Notes: generated by a model from the sequence alone, not told the origin. Positions 1-8,179 are shown, counted from the stretch's first letter. The stretch: 48,726 nt of DNA from an uncultured Chlorobiaceae bacterium (GCA_903843305.1 CAIMPI010000002.1:1-48726); one strand, 5' to 3'. Numbers and translations: made by a program.

Positions 1-636
1 CTTGCAGCCGTTGTTATCCTGATCGGTACCACCGTTACCGTCTTTATTCCTCTCTTTATGCCTTCGACGCAACCTGTCAGCCCGTACATAAAACCCTACA
101 CTGCGGTGGAACAGGAGGGGCGTGACATCTATATGCGTGAAGGGTGCAACAACTGCCATACCCAGACTGTTCGCCCACTTAGAACCGAAGTGCTCCGCTA
201 CGGCGAGTACTCAAAACCGGAGGAGTTCGCTTACGACCGTCCCTTCCTCTGGGGCTCCCGCCGCACAGGACCCGATTTGAACAGAGTAGGAGGAAAATAT
301 CCTGATTCCTGGCATTACAAACATCTCGACAGCCCACAAAGCATGTTTGAAAAGTCCAACATGCCACCGTACGGCTGGCTTGCCAAAAACCGGCTCGACA
401 TAAGCTACTCGTTCAAAAAAACATCAACGCTGGGCTATGGCTACTCTGAAAACGACGTTCAGCAACAGATCGACCAATACCGGGCAACAGTCACTGACGC
501 AAACTATTCCTCAAAAGAGAGCCGTGACAAGGTAACACCCCCGGAACTGCAGAAGGAGCTTACCGAGATGGATGCCCTTATTGCCTACCTTCAGAAACTT
601 GGACGGGATGTCAAGAACATGGAGGTCACAAAATGA
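1..636 (+). CDS. ccoO: cbb3-type cytochrome c oxidase subunit II, 5' end outside window
   Basis: This is the membrane-anchored monoheme cytochrome c subunit of a cbb3 terminal oxidase, which passes electrons towards the CcoN haem-copper centre. The frame is open from base 1, so the gene starts upstream. The first ~19 visible residues are the end of a hydrophobic segment (VVILIGTTVTVFIPLF). The haem c motif CNNCH lies about 49 residues in, and SNMPPYGW supplies the probable methionine ligand. The C-terminus (MDALIAYLQKLG) is typical of CcoO. The stop overlaps the next start as ATGA. The upstream gene should be ccoN, or ccoO may be the tail of a ccoN-ccoO fusion; this cannot be seen here. Confidence 0.93.
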   Translation, partial: LAAVVILIGTTVTVFIPLFMPSTQPVSPYIKPYTAVEQEGRDIYMREGCNNCHTQTVRPLRTEVLRYGEYSKPEEFAYDRPFLWGSRRTGPDLNRVGGKYPDSWHYKHLDSPQSMFEKSNMPPYGWLAKNRLDISYSFKKTSTLGYGYSENDVQQQIDQYRATVTDANYSSKESRDKVTPPELQKELTEMDALIAYLQKLGRDVKNMEVTK

Positions 637-776
637 ATATTTCAGGTTTGGCTTATCTGCTGTTTACCGTGCTTCTCGCCATTATTTCGGGAGGAATCAT
701 AGCGTACTACTACAATCCGAAACGAAAGCAGAAGATTGAGGAGCCAAAACACAGAATGCTTGATGACGATAAATGA
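633..776 (+). CDS. ccoQ: CcoQ-like small membrane subunit of the cbb3 oxidase
   Basis: A 47-residue protein sits between ccoO and ccoP, where ccoQ (subunit IV, a small assembly/stability factor) is normally found. Its ATG overlaps the ccoO stop (ATGA), which suggests translational coupling. It has one N-terminal membrane segment (about residues 5-25, LAYLLFTVLLAIISGGIIAY) followed by a basic stretch and the acidic end PKHRMLDDDK. That end resembles the PKYRMLDDDD stretch of the CcoS-like protein at 5293-5493, so it may be a CcoS-like paralogue occupying the ccoQ position. The assignment rests on size, topology and position. Confidence 0.7.
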   Translation: MNISGLAYLLFTVLLAIISGGIIAYYYNPKRKQKIEEPKHRMLDDDK

Positions 777-806
777 ACAACAGAATTGATCGAAAAGGAG
801 ATGAAC

Positions 807-1268
807 ATGCATGATACCGGAGAACCCCAGGAGAGCCATAACAAAATCCCCAAAGGCTGGCTGCTCTTTTTTTTCGGGATGATTATTTTTCTGATCGGCT
901 ATATCGTCTCCTATACCCCGGCCATTTCCGGCTGGTCATTCTACAAAGGGTTTGACAAGGAGATGGCAGCAGCGGCGAAATCAGAGAAATCAGTTGCCGT
1001 CAAGCAGTACTCGGGCGACAAGGATGCCATCAGGGAGGGCAAAGAGATCTTTGCAAATACTTGCGCACCCTGCCATAACGCTGATGCAACTGGAGGTATC
1101 GGCCCCAATCTGACATCTGCAACGCTCAAATACGGGGGAACCCAGAAAGATATCTATGAATCCATTGCCAAGGGACGCCCCAACGGTATGCCAGCATTCC
1201 TTCCTCAGATTGGTTCAGAAAAAATCAGCAAGGTGGCTGCCTTTCTGGAAAGCCTGAGGAAAAAGTAA
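807..1268 (+). CDS. ccoP: short monoheme CcoP-type cytochrome c subunit of cbb3 oxidase
   Basis: Membrane-anchored c-type cytochrome taking the place of cbb3 subunit III. Residues 17-37 form one membrane segment. A single cytochrome c domain follows, with haem motif CAPCH at about 86-90 and a probable Met ligand in NGMPAF near 127. Classical CcoP is about 300 residues and diheme; this one has 153 residues and one haem. I chose ATG 807 because AAGGAG at 795-800 lies 6 nt upstream of it; ATG 801 abuts that site and TTG 786 has none. The position between ccoQ-like and ccoG supports the call. Confidence 0.85.
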   Translation: MHDTGEPQESHNKIPKGWLLFFFGMIIFLIGYIVSYTPAISGWSFYKGFDKEMAAAAKSEKSVAVKQYSGDKDAIREGKEIFANTCAPCHNADATGGIGPNLTSATLKYGGTQKDIYESIAKGRPNGMPAFLPQIGSEKISKVAAFLESLRKK

Positions 1269-1295
1269 TTCTCACCAAGTCAGGAGCTTGCCATT

Positions 1296-2399
1296 TTGTG
1301 GAAACCATACCGAAGAGCCATCGAGTCACTGCAGGCTGTCATCCTCACCGGCCTGCCGTTTCTTGCCATCAATGGCCAGAGTGCGCTCCGGTTTGATATT
1401 TCAACACTCAAACTTTATGTTTTCGGATCGGTTATCTGGATCCGGGAATTCTATCTCATTCTTGGCGTTTCGCTCTTTTTCCTGCTTTTTATTGCTTTCG
1501 TTACGGTCATTTTCGGAAGAGTCTGGTGCGGGTGGCTCTGCCCCCAGACAGTACTGCTCGACCTGAGCCAGAGCCTCGCAAAGCTGTTTGGCAGAAAACA
1601 GCAGAATAATCTTCAGAATCTTCTTCTGATACCCCTTTCTGCTCTGGTGTCGATCACCATGATCTGGTACTTTGTGCCACCTGCTGAAACGCTGAACACC
1701 CTCTTTGTTTCGACAACCATTACCTCCTTTTTTCTGGTTCTCTGGGTGGCGGTCTATCTGGAACTGGCGTTTCTTGGAAGAAGATTTTGCACCTCGATCT
1801 GCCCCTACGCCATGCTGCAGAATGCCCTCTTCGACAAGGATACCTTGGTGATTGAGTACGATGTTTCAAGGAATGATACCTGTATGAAGTGCGATGAGTG
1901 CGTCAAGGTTTGCCCGGTTGGCATCGACATTAAAAAAGGGTTAAGTTCCGCCTGCATTGCCTGCGCCGAATGTATCGACGCCTGCCGGGTGCTCAGCGAA
2001 AAGAGAGGTATGCCAGCGTTCCCGAACTATAAAGGTCGAATATTCCGTCCAAAAACATTCTGGCTTGGAGGCGCAACCGCCGTTGCCGGAATTGCTCTTT
2101 TTCTGCTGCTCTGGAGCCGTCCTCTGGTTGACTTTCTTGTCACCCGCGACAATGCTCCCCTGCCGTCGGGACTGAACCGCTACTCCTACACCATCTATAA
2201 TAATGGTGGAAAGCCGCTTGTCCTTGAACTCTCTTCGCCCGACAACGTCATTCTTATCGGCGAACATTCGCTCCTGTTGCCGCCATTTTCTGCACTGCAT
2301 GGAGGTATATTGGTGAAATCAACCGGCAAGCTGGAACAACTGCATCTCAACATCTCCGGAGGCGGCATTTCACTTAACAGAGAAAGCGTTTTTCTATGA
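1296..2399 (+). CDS. ccoG: cbb3 oxidase maturation iron-sulfur protein CcoG
   Basis: Polyferredoxin-like inner-membrane protein (FixG/RdxA family) that handles copper reduction during cbb3 oxidase assembly. Visible features are a cysteine cluster in membrane-proximal loops (CGWLCPQT, then CTSICPYAM) and a cytoplasmic 4Fe-4S pair (CMKCDECVKVCP and CIACAECIDAC), then a last membrane helix (WLGGATAVAGIALFLLLW) and a beta-rich C-terminal domain. The start is TTG at 1296, preceded by AGGAG with normal spacing. At 367 residues it is shorter than proteobacterial CcoG (about 450-480), mainly in the C-terminal domain. The stop overlaps ccoH as ATGA. Confidence 0.92.
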   Translation: MWKPYRRAIESLQAVILTGLPFLAINGQSALRFDISTLKLYVFGSVIWIREFYLILGVSLFFLLFIAFVTVIFGRVWCGWLCPQTVLLDLSQSLAKLFGRKQQNNLQNLLLIPLSALVSITMIWYFVPPAETLNTLFVSTTITSFFLVLWVAVYLELAFLGRRFCTSICPYAMLQNALFDKDTLVIEYDVSRNDTCMKCDECVKVCPVGIDIKKGLSSACIACAECIDACRVLSEKRGMPAFPNYKGRIFRPKTFWLGGATAVAGIALFLLLWSRPLVDFLVTRDNAPLPSGLNRYSYTIYNNGGKPLVLELSSPDNVILIGEHSLLLPPFSALHGGILVKSTGKLEQLHLNISGGGISLNRESVFL

Positions 2400-2869
2400 A
2401 GCTTTTTTTCTACATCGTTTACCCGATTTTTTTCTTTGCCATGGGCTGCGGGATCTATGTGGCCTACACGAGCGCCGACGGCCTTGTGGACAACAACTAT
2501 TACGAAAACAGCACGCACTATTTCCAGACAAAGGAAAGTAATATCCACAAGGCCCCTTGCACCATCACGGCAGGCCAGCGAACCGTCACGCTGAACATTG
2601 AGCCAAAGCCGGTACACGCCATGAAGGAGCTCACCTTCAGCGTCACGGTGACCCCATGCGACAAGCTGCCTGAGACGATGCTGCTCGATCTCTCAATGCC
2701 TGGAATGCAGATGGGCAAAAATCAGGTGACGCTGGTCAAAAAAAGCGCCTGCCTCTATGAGGGCAAAGGAGTTATTGTACGCTGCATGAGCGGTCAAACG
2801 CTCTGGCAGGCTACCATTCTCTCTCGTGAACTGAACAATTCCGCCTTTACCTTCAATGTCAGAGAGTGA
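2396..2869 (+). CDS. ccoH: FixH/CcoH family cbb3 oxidase assembly protein
   Basis: Small membrane-anchored protein needed for stable cbb3 oxidase assembly; FixH proteins act alongside CcoI and CcoS. It has an N-terminal membrane helix (about residues 3-24) and then a 130-residue soluble domain with the FixH-like end of strands, including the LSMPGMQMGKNQV stretch. The ATG overlaps the ccoG stop, and the 3' end overlaps the ccoI start by 14 nt, so the three genes are likely translationally coupled. Identity rests on position and topology plus a modest family resemblance. Confidence 0.82.
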   Translation: MKLFFYIVYPIFFFAMGCGIYVAYTSADGLVDNNYYENSTHYFQTKESNIHKAPCTITAGQRTVTLNIEPKPVHAMKELTFSVTVTPCDKLPETMLLDLSMPGMQMGKNQVTLVKKSACLYEGKGVIVRCMSGQTLWQATILSRELNNSAFTFNVRE

Positions 2870-5282
2870 GAAATCCGGCACTGAGATGCTACGCTGCGAC
2901 CACTGCCTGCAGGAGACAAGCCGGGCATCGGCCATTATCGTTGAGATCAACGGAGAGCGCAAGGTGTTTTGCTGTCACGGTTGCCTTGGCGTTTACGAGC
3001 TTATCCACAGCAACTCGCTTGACGCATTCTACAACCAGCGGTGCGACTGGCAGCCGGGCCCTCCGGCAACCGAGGTAAAACTCCAGGCCTCGGCCTTCAG
3101 CGACACCGTCACCATCAGCGGCAACGAGCACCGGATTGAGCTGCTGCTCTCGGGAATCAGGTGCGCCTCCTGCGTCTGGCTCATCGAAAAGTTTCTGATG
3201 AAGATCGATGGTCTACTCTCCGTCAGGGTGAACTATGCCACCCACAAGGCAACCATCACCTGGAGTGGTGAACAGGTGAGCCTTGAGGACATACTGCATG
3301 CCATCCGCTCCATCGGCTACCTGCCCCACCCCTGCCATGGCAACGGAACTGCCGATATTTTTGCCCGGGAGAAACAGGAGCTGCTGCTGCGCTTCGGCAC
3401 CGCAGGATTTTTCTCCATGCAGCTCATGCTCTTTAGCTCCGCACTCTACGCCGGTTTTTTTGAGGGAATTGAGGAGCGCTACCGGCTTGCTTTCCAGCTT
3501 ATTTCATGGGCGCTGGCCACGCCGGTGCTCTTCTACTCAGGCTATCCCTTTCTCTCAAGCGCTGTCCGATCACTGAGACGATTAACGCTCAATATGGATG
3601 TGCTGGTGGCGCTTGGCGCACTCTCGGCCTACGGTTACAGCATTGCCATGATTTTCTATGGGGGGGAGATATTTTTCGATACCGCATCAATGATTATCAC
3701 CTTCATTCTGCTGGGCCGGTTTCTGGAGGCAGGCTCAAGGCTCAAGGCGGGCAACGCCATTGCCGAGCTGGCTGAGCTGCAACCGCATGAGGCGCTGAGG
3801 GTGGCGGAGAGTGGCGAAACCAGCATGGTGGCTGTGGCTTCGGTTCAAAGCGGCGAGATGATTGAGATCATCCCTGGCGACCGGATTCCGCTTGATGGCA
3901 GGGTGGTGGATGGCGAAGCTGAGGTGAACGAAGCGATGCTGACCGGTGAGTCGAATCCTGTGCTGAAAGCAGTAAGCAGCGATGTTTTTGCCGGAAGCTT
4001 TTCCATGAATGGCAGGCTCCGCATCTGCGTCACCGGCAATGCGGCGAGCACCCTGCTTGCCCGTATTATCCGCACGGTGGAGGATGCCCAGGCACGCAAG
4101 GCGCCGATTCAGGGCATTGCCGACAAAACCGCCGGTTACTTTGTACCAGCCACCATCATCCTCGCGCTTGCCACCTTTCTCTATTGGAAACTCACCTCAG
4201 CCAGCACCGTCACCGCCCTGATGAACGCCGTCTCGGTGCTCGTCATCGCCTGCCCCTGCGCACTTGGTCTGGCCACGCCGCTTGCCATTCTGGTCGGTAC
4301 CACCACGGCCGGAAAGAGAGGCATTCTCGTCAAAGGGGGCGATATTTTTGAGACCGTCTCAAAAACCACCACGGTCGTACTCGACAAAACCGGCACCATC
4401 ACCACCGGCAAACCCTCCATGACTGACCTGCACGACTACGGCCTCACGCCAACGTTTATGCAGCATGTCGCCTCGCTCGAAGCCGCCTCGGAGCACCCAA
4501 CCGGCCGCGCCCTTGTGGCTGCATGGCAGGGTGATCGGCTGACGGTAACACAGTTCAGGGCAACTCCGAGCAGAGGAGTCTCAGGGGTGATTGAAGGAAC
4601 TCTCTGGCGGGCGGGCTCAAAAGCCTTTATGGATGAGGAGGGTATTCAGATGGAGCGTGAACAGATTGCTCACACCGCATCGCTCGAAGCTGAAGGCAAA
4701 ACCGTGGTGATGGTCGCCTGCGGCCACAAGCTGGCCGGAGTGATCGGGATGATTGATGACCTGCGCAACGACGCCCTTCCCCTTATTGAAGTGCTGCGGA
4801 AAAAAGGGTTTGCCCTGATGATGCTGACCGGCGACAACCGTGGAGTGGCCAACTACATCGCTGCCAGATGCGGCATCACCGACGTGCAGGCCGGGCTTGG
4901 CCCCCTCGAAAAAGCGGCGGTGATCCGCGCCCTGAAAGCAAAGGGAGAGTGCGTCATGATGGTCGGCGACGGCATCAACGACGCTCCCGCCCTGACCGAA
5001 GCCGACATCGGCGTCACCCTCGGCCACGCCTCCGCCATTGCCCTCGAGAGCGCCAGTGTTGCCATCCTGAACGACGATCTCAGGCTCATCAACACCCTGA
5101 TTACAAGCTCCGCGCGATGTTTTTCCATCATCAGGCAGAACCTTGTCTGGGCCTTTTCGTATAATCTCATAGCGTTGCCACTTGCCGTGTCCGGGGCGCT
5201 GCACCCCATCATCTCCGCACTGCTGATGGTGACCAGCTCCCTTGTTGTGGTAAGCAACTCTCTGCGGCTGAAAAACCTGTGA
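2856..5282 (+). CDS. ccoI: copper-translocating P-type ATPase for cbb3 oxidase assembly
   Basis: Heavy-metal P1B ATPase that exports copper for insertion into the cbb3 oxidase. Domains in order: an N-terminal Cys-rich metal-binding module (CDHC near residue 14, CCHGC near 38), an HMA domain (GIRCASC), membrane helices, the actuator motif TGES, the copper-site CPC in IACPCALGLATP, the phosphorylation motif DKTGTIT, and the hinge GDGINDAP. The 808-residue length matches FixI/CcoI proteins. The start lies within the end of ccoH. The gene has a high density of GC-rich codons, like its neighbours. Confidence 0.95.
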   Translation: MSESEKSGTEMLRCDHCLQETSRASAIIVEINGERKVFCCHGCLGVYELIHSNSLDAFYNQRCDWQPGPPATEVKLQASAFSDTVTISGNEHRIELLLSGIRCASCVWLIEKFLMKIDGLLSVRVNYATHKATITWSGEQVSLEDILHAIRSIGYLPHPCHGNGTADIFAREKQELLLRFGTAGFFSMQLMLFSSALYAGFFEGIEERYRLAFQLISWALATPVLFYSGYPFLSSAVRSLRRLTLNMDVLVALGALSAYGYSIAMIFYGGEIFFDTASMIITFILLGRFLEAGSRLKAGNAIAELAELQPHEALRVAESGETSMVAVASVQSGEMIEIIPGDRIPLDGRVVDGEAEVNEAMLTGESNPVLKAVSSDVFAGSFSMNGRLRICVTGNAASTLLARIIRTVEDAQARKAPIQGIADKTAGYFVPATIILALATFLYWKLTSASTVTALMNAVSVLVIACPCALGLATPLAILVGTTTAGKRGILVKGGDIFETVSKTTTVVLDKTGTITTGKPSMTDLHDYGLTPTFMQHVASLEAASEHPTGRALVAAWQGDRLTVTQFRATPSRGVSGVIEGTLWRAGSKAFMDEEGIQMEREQIAHTASLEAEGKTVVMVACGHKLAGVIGMIDDLRNDALPLIEVLRKKGFALMMLTGDNRGVANYIAARCGITDVQAGLGPLEKAAVIRALKAKGECVMMVGDGINDAPALTEADIGVTLGHASAIALESASVAILNDDLRLINTLITSSARCFSIIRQNLVWAFSYNLIALPLAVSGALHPIISALLMVTSSLVVVSNSLRLKNL

Positions 5283-5292
5283 CCAAGCAACC

Positions 5293-5493
5293 ATGAGCAC
5301 CACCTTTTACCTGATCGGCATCGGTTTTTTTGTCGGTGTCGCCGCATGGTTCCTCTTTATCTGGGCCGTCAAAAGCGGCCAGTTCGACGACCCAGAAGCG
5401 CCGAAATACCGAATGCTTGACGATGACGATGAGCCAGCAACAGCGGCAAAGCCCCCAAGGCTCAGAACGCCCGCAAAGAGGAAGAGCCCATGA
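5293..5493 (+). CDS. ccoS: cbb3 oxidase maturation protein CcoS
   Basis: A 66-residue single-span protein. The N-terminal helix (TFYLIGIGFFVGVAAWFLFIWAV) is followed by KSGQFDDPEAPKYRMLDDDD, which closely fits the CcoS signature of a helix ending in WAVKxGQFDD and an R-[MI]-L-DD stretch. CcoS is needed for cofactor loading of the cbb3 catalytic subunit. It starts 10 nt after ccoI and overlaps the next gene by 4 nt. Confidence 0.9.
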   Translation: MSTTFYLIGIGFFVGVAAWFLFIWAVKSGQFDDPEAPKYRMLDDDDEPATAAKPPRLRTPAKRKSP

Positions 5494-6167
5494 GCAGCGC
5501 CCCCCTTCTCGCCATGCTGCTCTCCGGACTTGCCGGAGGATTCGGCCACTGCATCAGCATGTGCGGCCCGGTGGTTGCCGCCTTCACCGTCGGCGAAACC
5601 CGGCAGGGAGTGCTTCACCACCTGCTCTACAACCTCGGGCGAATCACCACCTACACCATCCTCGGCGCCCTTGTCGGCCTCTCCGGCTCATTCCTTGTCC
5701 TTACCACCTCCATTGAGCAGCTCCAGCGAACCATCATGATCATCGCCGGACTCTCCATCATCCTCATGGGCCTCTCCACCGCAGAGTGGCTGCCACGGAG
5801 CTCCCCAACCAGGAGCTGCACCCCCGGCAACTCAATCATCCAAAAGATCATGGCCCTCTTCAAAGCCCCACGCTCCATCGGCGCTTACTACCCCATGGGC
5901 ATCGTCCTCGGTTTTCTCCCCTGCGGCCTCACCTACACCGCCCTCCTCGCCGCCGCACGAGCCGCCATGGAGGCTCCTCACCCCTTTGCAGGAATGCTAC
6001 AAGGCGCCCTGATAATGATGCTCTTCGGCATCGGCACCGCGCCAGCGCTGATTCTTGTGGGGAAGGTGGTGAATAGCATCAGCGGCAGAATGCGCAAATG
6101 GTTTTACCGGGTGGCCAGTGTGATTATGATTGCGACCGGGGTTTGGTTTGTGGTGGAGGGGTTTTAG
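5490..6167 (+). CDS. TauE/SafE-like (UreH/DsbD-type) membrane protein linked to cbb3 maturation
   Basis: Polytopic inner-membrane protein of about six helices with two internal repeats. The first half carries GGFGHCISMCGP and the second half LGFLPCGLTYTAL, the conserved cysteines and prolines of the DsbD_2/UreH transmembrane family. Genes of this type often follow ccoGHIS, where a role in metal or reductant transport during oxidase maturation has been suggested. The 4-nt overlap with ccoS puts it in the same operon and it is probably the last gene. The exact substrate cannot be read from sequence. Confidence 0.82.
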   Translation: MSSAPLLAMLLSGLAGGFGHCISMCGPVVAAFTVGETRQGVLHHLLYNLGRITTYTILGALVGLSGSFLVLTTSIEQLQRTIMIIAGLSIILMGLSTAEWLPRSSPTRSCTPGNSIIQKIMALFKAPRSIGAYYPMGIVLGFLPCGLTYTALLAAARAAMEAPHPFAGMLQGALIMMLFGIGTAPALILVGKVVNSISGRMRKWFYRVASVIMIATGVWFVVEGF

Positions 6168-6235
6168 ATGGTTGGGAATTTGCGTATTATAGGGGAGAGA
6201 GGGTTAACTCATACATTTTGGAGACAAACAACGAG

Positions 6236-6475
6236 ATGAGTCCTACAATTTTTCGTGAGGCCGGTTTCAGGTTTTATTTTTTCTCTCGTGAAGAACCAAG
6301 AATGCACATCCATGTGCAAAACCAACATGGTGAAGCGAAATTCTGGCTTACACCCCATTTAGAATTGGAAAAAAGCACAGGCCTTTCTCAACATGAAATA
6401 ACTGAAGCCTTTTCTTTGATTACGGAGCACCTCAATGACATACACAACGCATGGCGTCAGCACTTCCCTCGTTGA
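6236..6475 (+). CDS. DUF4160 family protein
   Basis: A 79-residue protein beginning MSPTIFREAGFRFYFFSREE, with the HIHVQ and GEAKFWL motifs of DUF4160. The ATG at 6236 matches where family members start, although the frame stays open further upstream. DUF4160 proteins usually sit directly before a DUF2442 gene, as here, with a 41-nt overlap. The pair has been suspected of being a toxin-antitoxin-like or accessory module, but no biochemical role is established. This is the first gene after the cbb3 cluster and marks the start of an accessory stretch. Confidence 0.8.
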   Translation: MSPTIFREAGFRFYFFSREEPRMHIHVQNQHGEAKFWLTPHLELEKSTGLSQHEITEAFSLITEHLNDIHNAWRQHFPR

Positions 6476-6695
6476 AGTAACAAATATTTCTCCTTATGGC
6501 TTTTGGATTCTTGTTGGAGAAGAAGAGCTGTTTCTACCCTACACTGAGTTTCCCTGGTTCAAGGAAGCTCCCGTTGGCAAAATCTGCAATGTAGAACTCC
6601 ATCACCAAGAGCATTTGTATTGGCCATTATTAGATATTGATCTTTCCATTAAATCAATTCGTAACCCTGATGCGTTTCCGCTTGTCAGCCAATGA
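6435..6695 (+). CDS. DUF2442 family protein
   Basis: An 86-residue protein with the DUF2442 pattern: an N-terminal strand pair, GFWILVGEEELFLPYTEFPWFK, then a C-terminal WPLLDIDLSIKSIRNPDAFPL. Its start lies inside the DUF4160 gene (41-nt overlap), so the two are likely co-translated. Function unknown; members are often small stand-alone proteins in mobile or addiction-type contexts. Confidence 0.8.
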   Translation: MTYTTHGVSTSLVEVTNISPYGFWILVGEEELFLPYTEFPWFKEAPVGKICNVELHHQEHLYWPLLDIDLSIKSIRNPDAFPLVSQ

Positions 6696-7016
6696 AACAA
6701 CGTTATGCTGATGGCAACAGATCGTAGGCTTGTTGTGTCGGAAGGAAGATGTAAAGATATGCAGTGTGGTTAGCGTCATACAATACCAACCTCAGAGCTT
6801 TATTGACAGGTTGACATCAGCGTAGTTATACCGACCCAATATAACGCGCTGAAATAAAATATTATAACGGTATAAGTGATTGATATTAATATGATATTAA
6901 TAGAATTAACAGCATTTTACACACTTTAAAAGTTTCGCATTATATGGGTTGTAATTCAAAAACCTGCGGTTTAGGCGGATGAATCTAATTATTGTTATAC
7001 CTCACAAGGAGGATAT
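6696..7016. other. non-coding stretch with an imperfect inverted repeat
   Basis: No gene is visible in 321 bp. An imperfect inverted repeat lies at about 6818-6852 (CAGCGTAGTTATA against TATAACGCGCTG). The downstream half is AT-rich and probably holds the promoter for the cassette gene at 7017. GTTATAC at 6994-7000, just before that gene, resembles the 3' core of an integron recombination site, but I find no convincing partner arm upstream, so I do not call a third attC. Confidence 0.4.
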
Positions 7017-7481
7017 ATGCGCATGGGAGGTTGGGGACGTCTATGGGTTGTCATCACCGCACTCTATGGAGTCGTTGTGGCTTTTGTTGCGTACGATGGG
7101 CGCCCCACGTTCGAGCAACTTCAATACAACTGGGTGCGCGATGGATCAGACACTATTGCTGAGGCAATTTCTCGCACCGAGAAAGCGGAATTGTCGGGGA
7201 TCATGCTCCGAGAGAAATGGTTTGCCGCAAAGACTGACGCCGAGGCAATCACCACCCTCGAAAAGATTGCAACGTCACCAACCGAGAACCAAAAGCTGTT
7301 CTCATCTGAGGTGGCGAAGGTCAATGAAAAGCATCGTCAGATCATGTCACAGTTTGGAGCAGATCAAGGAAAGCATGTCCTTCTGTCGCTCGCATGGTGG
7401 CTGGGGCCATCGCTTGTATTGCTCGTGCTCGGGTGGTCGGCGGGTTGGATACGCAGAGGCTTCCGTGAAAAGTCGGTCTAA
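7017..7481 (+). CDS. cassette-borne membrane protein of unknown function
   Basis: A 154-residue protein with two hydrophobic segments, one at the N-terminus (about residues 7-24, GRLWVVITALYGVVVAFVAY) and one near the C-terminus (about 120-142, VLLSLAWWLGPSLVLLVLGW). Between them is a charged, probably helical domain rich in Glu, Lys and Ala. Both ends may lie in the cytoplasm with a central loop outside, or the reverse. AAGGAGGATAT just upstream is a very strong ribosome site. The stop codon lies inside the attC site at 7476-7562, the classic layout of an integron gene cassette. I do not recognise the family. Confidence 0.75.
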   Translation: MRMGGWGRLWVVITALYGVVVAFVAYDGRPTFEQLQYNWVRDGSDTIAEAISRTEKAELSGIMLREKWFAAKTDAEAITTLEKIATSPTENQKLFSSEVAKVNEKHRQIMSQFGADQGKHVLLSLAWWLGPSLVLLVLGWSAGWIRRGFREKSV

Positions 7482-7562
7482 CCCGGCGCTCAACCTCGTT
7501 CGCTCCGCTCTCTGGACGCTGCGCGATAAAGCCGCGCAGCGCCGGTTAGTTCTACGTTAGTC
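7476..7562 (+). repeat. integron attC recombination site 1
   Basis: The 87-bp element begins with GTCTAAC (7476-7482), a perfect fit to the R'' consensus RYYYAAC, and ends with GTTAGTC (7556-7562), one mismatch from R' GTTRRRY. The arms CTAACCCGGCGCT and AGCGCCGGTTAG are complementary apart from one unpaired base, as expected for a folded single-strand attC, and the loop is GC-rich and imperfectly paired. The site overlaps the stop of the upstream ORF. No integrase gene is in the window. Confidence 0.85.
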
Positions 7563-7696
7563 GCCTTACCCAACCAGAGGCCTGGGTTTATCATGAAATA
7601 ATTTTTGCCACTTTTTGCCGAAGTTGGTGGGCAAAATAGAAAAATATGAAATACGCAATTTCAGCGAGTTAAATTTAAGTTACTTGGAAGGTACGC

Positions 7697-8179
7697 ATGG
7701 AACAAGCCTACGCTGCCATTGGTCGAGCCGTTGCCTTTGCGCAAATTTTCGAGACGGCGCTTATCCCCATCTTCGAATTCTTCAAAATGCAGACTGATCC
7801 AGGGTATCTTGAGAAGACTGGCGGCTACGTTCCCGCCGGTGCGTTCAAAGTGCCTGCCAAGAACGTCATCAAGGCACTCTCAGCGAAAGGCGACATCGCC
7901 CCTGATCTTGAAGCCCGCCTGAACTCGTATGTTGAAGACCGCCATGTCCTCATCCACCGGTGGGTTCAGGAGAATGGTTGGCCCGCTGACAACGATTCCG
8001 CAGGTTTCGCTCCAATTGTCGAACTCGCCAATCGAGTCGAGCACGAAGCAAGGTCATTAACACGCCTGTTAGCTGGCTACATGGTCAAGTTTGCGGAGCC
8101 CGAGTGGGCAGCCGCCAACGGGGAGGACTACAAGGCAAAAATGGCAGTAATGTTTCACCGTGCACATATGGGAGGATAA
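7697..8179 (+). CDS. cassette-borne protein, possible HEPN-like domain
   Basis: A 160-residue, mainly alpha-helical soluble protein of no family I can name. Around residues 78-85 it has EDRHVLIHRW, which contains R-H-x3-H, the R-polar-x3-H pattern of HEPN ribonucleases seen in many defence and toxin-antitoxin proteins. The surrounding helices (EARLNSYVEDRHVLIHRW and the EHEARSLTRLLAGYM helix) also fit a HEPN helical bundle. GGAAGGT lies 5-11 nt before the ATG. The gene is flanked by attC sites on both sides, so it is a complete cassette. The HEPN reading is inference from one motif and predicted helices. Confidence 0.7.
   Translation: MEQAYAAIGRAVAFAQIFETALIPIFEFFKMQTDPGYLEKTGGYVPAGAFKVPAKNVIKALSAKGDIAPDLEARLNSYVEDRHVLIHRWVQENGWPADNDSAGFAPIVELANRVEHEARSLTRLLAGYMVKFAEPEWAAANGEDYKAKMAVMFHRAHMGG

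Noticed and set aside
4617-5303. Long minus-strand ORF of 228 codons inside ccoI
   Set aside because: It is the antisense shadow of the P-type ATPase, which has all catalytic motifs.
6690-6720. AACGTTATGC after the DUF2442 gene, similar to an attC right core
   Set aside because: No complementary left arm or R'' core within 150 bp upstream.
6839-7000. Possible third attC from ATATAACGCGC to GTTATAC
   Set aside because: The arms do not pair and the inner cores are missing; only the end motif fits.
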